64,000 nucleotides of DNA from JAEZDC01 sp036676415 (GTDB lineage Bacteria; Bacteroidota; Bacteroidia; Chitinophagales; Chitinophagaceae), in contig JAKFCX010000029.1 in NCBI GenBank assembly GCA_036676415.1, positions 1 to 64,000 of the forward strand, given 5' to 3'. Below the pieces are notes generated by a model. The model was not told the DNA's origin and did no database searches. It saw only the letters and a list, made by a program, of their open reading frames with translations. Position numbers and translations under genes: made by a program. Of this stretch, positions 61,873 through 64,000 are shown one piece after another; the stretch's first letter is position 1, and each line of letters begins with the position of its first letter.

Positions 61873-64000
61873 ATGGCTAAGAATTTATTGATAGTAGAGT
61901 CCCCGGCAAAGGCAAAAACAATTGAAAAAATACTCGGAAGCGATTTCGAGGTGAAGAGTTGTTATGGACATATCCGTGACCTGGAAAAGAATGCCATGGG
62001 TATAGATGTAGAGAAAGGATACCAACCAAGATACATTGTTCCAGCAGACAAAGAACGGGTAGTCAATGAGTTAAAAAGGCTTGCTAAAAAAAGTGAAGTC
62101 TGGCTGGCAACGGATGAGGACCGTGAAGGTGAAGCTATCAGCTGGCATCTTTGTGAGGTACTTGGACTTGACCCTAAAACCACCAAAAGAATCGTCTTTC
62201 ACGAGATCACAAAACCTGCCATAAAAAAAGCAGTTGAATCTCCCAGGTTATTGGATATGAACCTGGTAAACGCTCAACAGGCAAGAAGGGTTTTAGATAG
62301 AATTGTGGGTTTTGAGCTGAGCCCGGTGCTGTGGAGAAAGATCAGCATGGGTAGTTCTTTAAGTGCCGGAAGAGTTCAAAGCGTTGCGGTGAGGCTGATC
62401 GCAGAAAGAGAGCGAGAGATCAACCAGTTCAAGCCGACAAGTAGTTTTAAGATTGAAGCAATATTTACAGCAGATGATGCCAATAAAAGAAGTATCAGCT
62501 TCAAAGCCGAAGGAGCAAAACAAAATACCGCGGAAGATGCTGAAGCATTTTTAGAGAGTTGCAAGGGTGCGAAATATGCTGTGAAAGATATACAGGTAAA
62601 ACCTACAAAACGTTCGCCATCAGCTCCATTCACTACTTCAACATTACAACAGGAAGCCAGTAGAAAACTGGGCTATAGCGTAAGCCGTACAATGATCATT
62701 GCCCAGAAACTCTACGAAAGTGGTTATATCACTTACATGAGAACGGATAGTGTGAATTTGAGTGATACAGCAGTGAATGATATTGAAGGTCAGGTAACTA
62801 AGCAGTTTAATTCAAAATATTTCCAACCAAGAAAATTCAAAAATAAAAGCCAGGGAGCCCAGGAAGCACACGAAGCCATCAGGCCAACTTATATGAGCAA
62901 TCTTACAGTGGATGATGCAGACTCGAAAAGGCTTTATGAATTGATCTGGAAACGAACGATGGCCTCTCAAATGGCTGATGCAGAATTAGAGAAAACCATT
63001 GCAAAAATATCTGTATCAACGAATAAGCAAGAATTGACTGCTCAGGGAGAAGTATTAAAGTTTGATGGGTTCCTGAAGGTATATATGGAAGATAAGGATG
63101 ATGATGAGATCGGTGAGGACGATTCTGATAATGCAGTATTACCGCCTTTGAGGTCAGGCCAGGTGCTTGATTTTAAGGAAATGAAGGCTACCGAAAGATA
63201 TACCAGACCGGCTCCGAGGTATACAGAAGCTGCATTAGTAAAGAAACTGGAAGAATTAGGAATTGGCCGACCATCTACTTATGCTCCAACAATATCTACT
63301 ATCCAGAAAAGAGGTTATGTAGAAAAGAAAGAGAAAGAGGGTGTGAAAAGGGACTTTCGTGTTATTAGGCTAAAGGCTGATAATATCACCAAACAAACCG
63401 AACAGGAAAATACGGGTGCAGAAAAATCCAAGCTCTTCCCTACCGATCTTGGTTTGGTGGTGACGGATTTCCTGAACCAGTATTTTGATGATATAATGGA
63501 TTACAGTTTCACTGCCAGGATTGAAAGTGAGTTTGATGAAATAGCCCAGGGCAAACAGCAGTGGAATAAGATGGTGGATCATTTTTACCTTCCTTTCAAA
63601 AAAGACGTAGAAAAAACGATCGAGACAGCAGAAAGAGCCAGTGGTGAAAGAGATTTAGGTACCGACGCTGAAACCGGTAAAAAAGTAACGGCCAGAATGG
63701 GAAGATTTGGACCAATGGTTCAGATTGGAGATTCCAATAATGAAGAAGAAAAACCTCGCTTTGCCAAGTTAAAACCGAATCAAAGTATTGAGACCATTAC
63801 TTATGATGAGGCGATGGAACTCTTCCAGTTGCCAAAATCATTGGGTGAACATGAAGGACTGGAAGTGTCGATCGGTGTTGGAAGATTTGGACCTTATGTA
63901 AAATATGGTGAGCAATTCGTTTCTATTCCAAGAGGTGAAGATGCAATGGCTGTTGATATGGAAAGAGCAATCCAGCTGATCAGTGAAAAACAACTTGCAG
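61873..64000 (+). CDS. topA: DNA topoisomerase I, 3' end cut by the window edge
   Basis: Start ATG 61873; 709 codons are visible before the window ends. Toprim domain: NLLIVESPAKAKTIEKIL and the metal motif ATDEDREGEAISWHL. The active-site tyrosine is Tyr288 in ITYMRTDSVN. C-terminal repeats of the topoisomerase C-terminal type begin near residue 590 (ETGKKVTARMGRFGPMVQIG and EVSIGVGRFGPYVKYG); no zinc cysteines are seen so far. It relaxes negative supercoils. Divergent from ccmE. Confidence 0.97.
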   Translation, partial: MAKNLLIVESPAKAKTIEKILGSDFEVKSCYGHIRDLEKNAMGIDVEKGYQPRYIVPADKERVVNELKRLAKKSEVWLATDEDREGEAISWHLCEVLGLDPKTTKRIVFHEITKPAIKKAVESPRLLDMNLVNAQQARRVLDRIVGFELSPVLWRKISMGSSLSAGRVQSVAVRLIAEREREINQFKPTSSFKIEAIFTADDANKRSISFKAEGAKQNTAEDAEAFLESCKGAKYAVKDIQVKPTKRSPSAPFTTSTLQQEASRKLGYSVSRTMIIAQKLYESGYITYMRTDSVNLSDTAVNDIEGQVTKQFNSKYFQPRKFKNKSQGAQEAHEAIRPTYMSNLTVDDADSKRLYELIWKRTMASQMADAELEKTIAKISVSTNKQELTAQGEVLKFDGFLKVYMEDKDDDEIGEDDSDNAVLPPLRSGQVLDFKEMKATERYTRPAPRYTEAALVKKLEELGIGRPSTYAPTISTIQKRGYVEKKEKEGVKRDFRVIRLKADNITKQTEQENTGAEKSKLFPTDLGLVVTDFLNQYFDDIMDYSFTARIESEFDEIAQGKQQWNKMVDHFYLPFKKDVEKTIETAERASGERDLGTDAETGKKVTARMGRFGPMVQIGDSNNEEEKPRFAKLKPNQSIETITYDEAMELFQLPKSLGEHEGLEVSIGVGRFGPYVKYGEQFVSIPRGEDAMAVDMERAIQLISEKQLA

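Noticed and set aside
62376..62633. Minus-strand frame inside topA
   Set aside because: topA is clearly coding throughout; this is a shadow.

Overview
The window is chromosomal DNA of a Bacteroidota bacterium, most likely from the Chitinophagaceae/Chitinophagales. The family content points there: a type IX secretion C-terminal domain, BshB1 (bacillithiol), a CcsA/CcmF-type haem lyase beside a CcmE, DUF4294, a FadL-like barrel, a putative porin, PorT-like barrels, several M16 and M28 peptidases, and promoters of the Bacteroidota type (TAnnTTTG at -7). There are no phage genes, no intact insertion sequence, no rRNA and no tRNA that I can see. Genes are densely packed on both strands, with small operons. 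topA is cut by the right edge.

Layout. 1-6 kb: hypothetical proteins, lipoproteins, a LuxE-type acyltransferase, an M42 aminopeptidase and a pair of HTTM-like membrane genes. 6-13 kb: pirin, a minus-strand housekeeping run (secreted protein, def, ruvX, ubiA-like, trmH-like), an M28 peptidase and a DUF433/DUF5615 toxin-antitoxin-like pair. 13-27 kb: mutS, a GH13 lipoprotein, an FAD monooxygenase, a four-helix-bundle (23S IVP/Avd-like) gene inside its own inverted repeats, a PatB-like aminotransferase, a large M16 peptidase, a cysteine desulfurase, a tiny T9SS-tail protein and glmM. 27-35 kb: the MoxR/DUF58/DUF4350/DUF4129/TM/SpoIIM operon, divergent from an RDD gene, then DUF2752, CD225 and proS. 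37-44 kb: envelope genes (lipoprotein, FadL-like, barrel) and an inactive/active M16 pair. 44-51 kb: miaA, a decayed REP-associated transposase with its REP hairpins, a pRiA4b ORF-3-like gene, a CCA-adding-type enzyme, tsaC and two glycosyltransferases. 51-64 kb: OsmC, csaA, ogt, an XRE regulator, PNP, porin, fatty acid desaturase, bshB1, DUF4294, ccsA, ccmE and topA.

The protein-coding genes are mostly ordinary. The unusual material lies between them. A dispersed repeat family occurs at least 12 times; its arms are conserved while its dyad core is exchanged. Inverted repeats bracket single genes (a four-helix-bundle gene and a cysteine desulfurase). Tandem repeats with a 7-base period recur in intergenic positions, including twelve copies of TGACCAT touching a stop codon. 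REP hairpins surround a frameshifted RAYT. Repeats also intrude into gene ends (miaA start, trmH-like stop). CcmE carries Cys-Pro-Ser-Lys-Tyr (CxxxY) where the classical protein has HxxxY.

All calls come from reading the sequence and recalling families. No database search was run.
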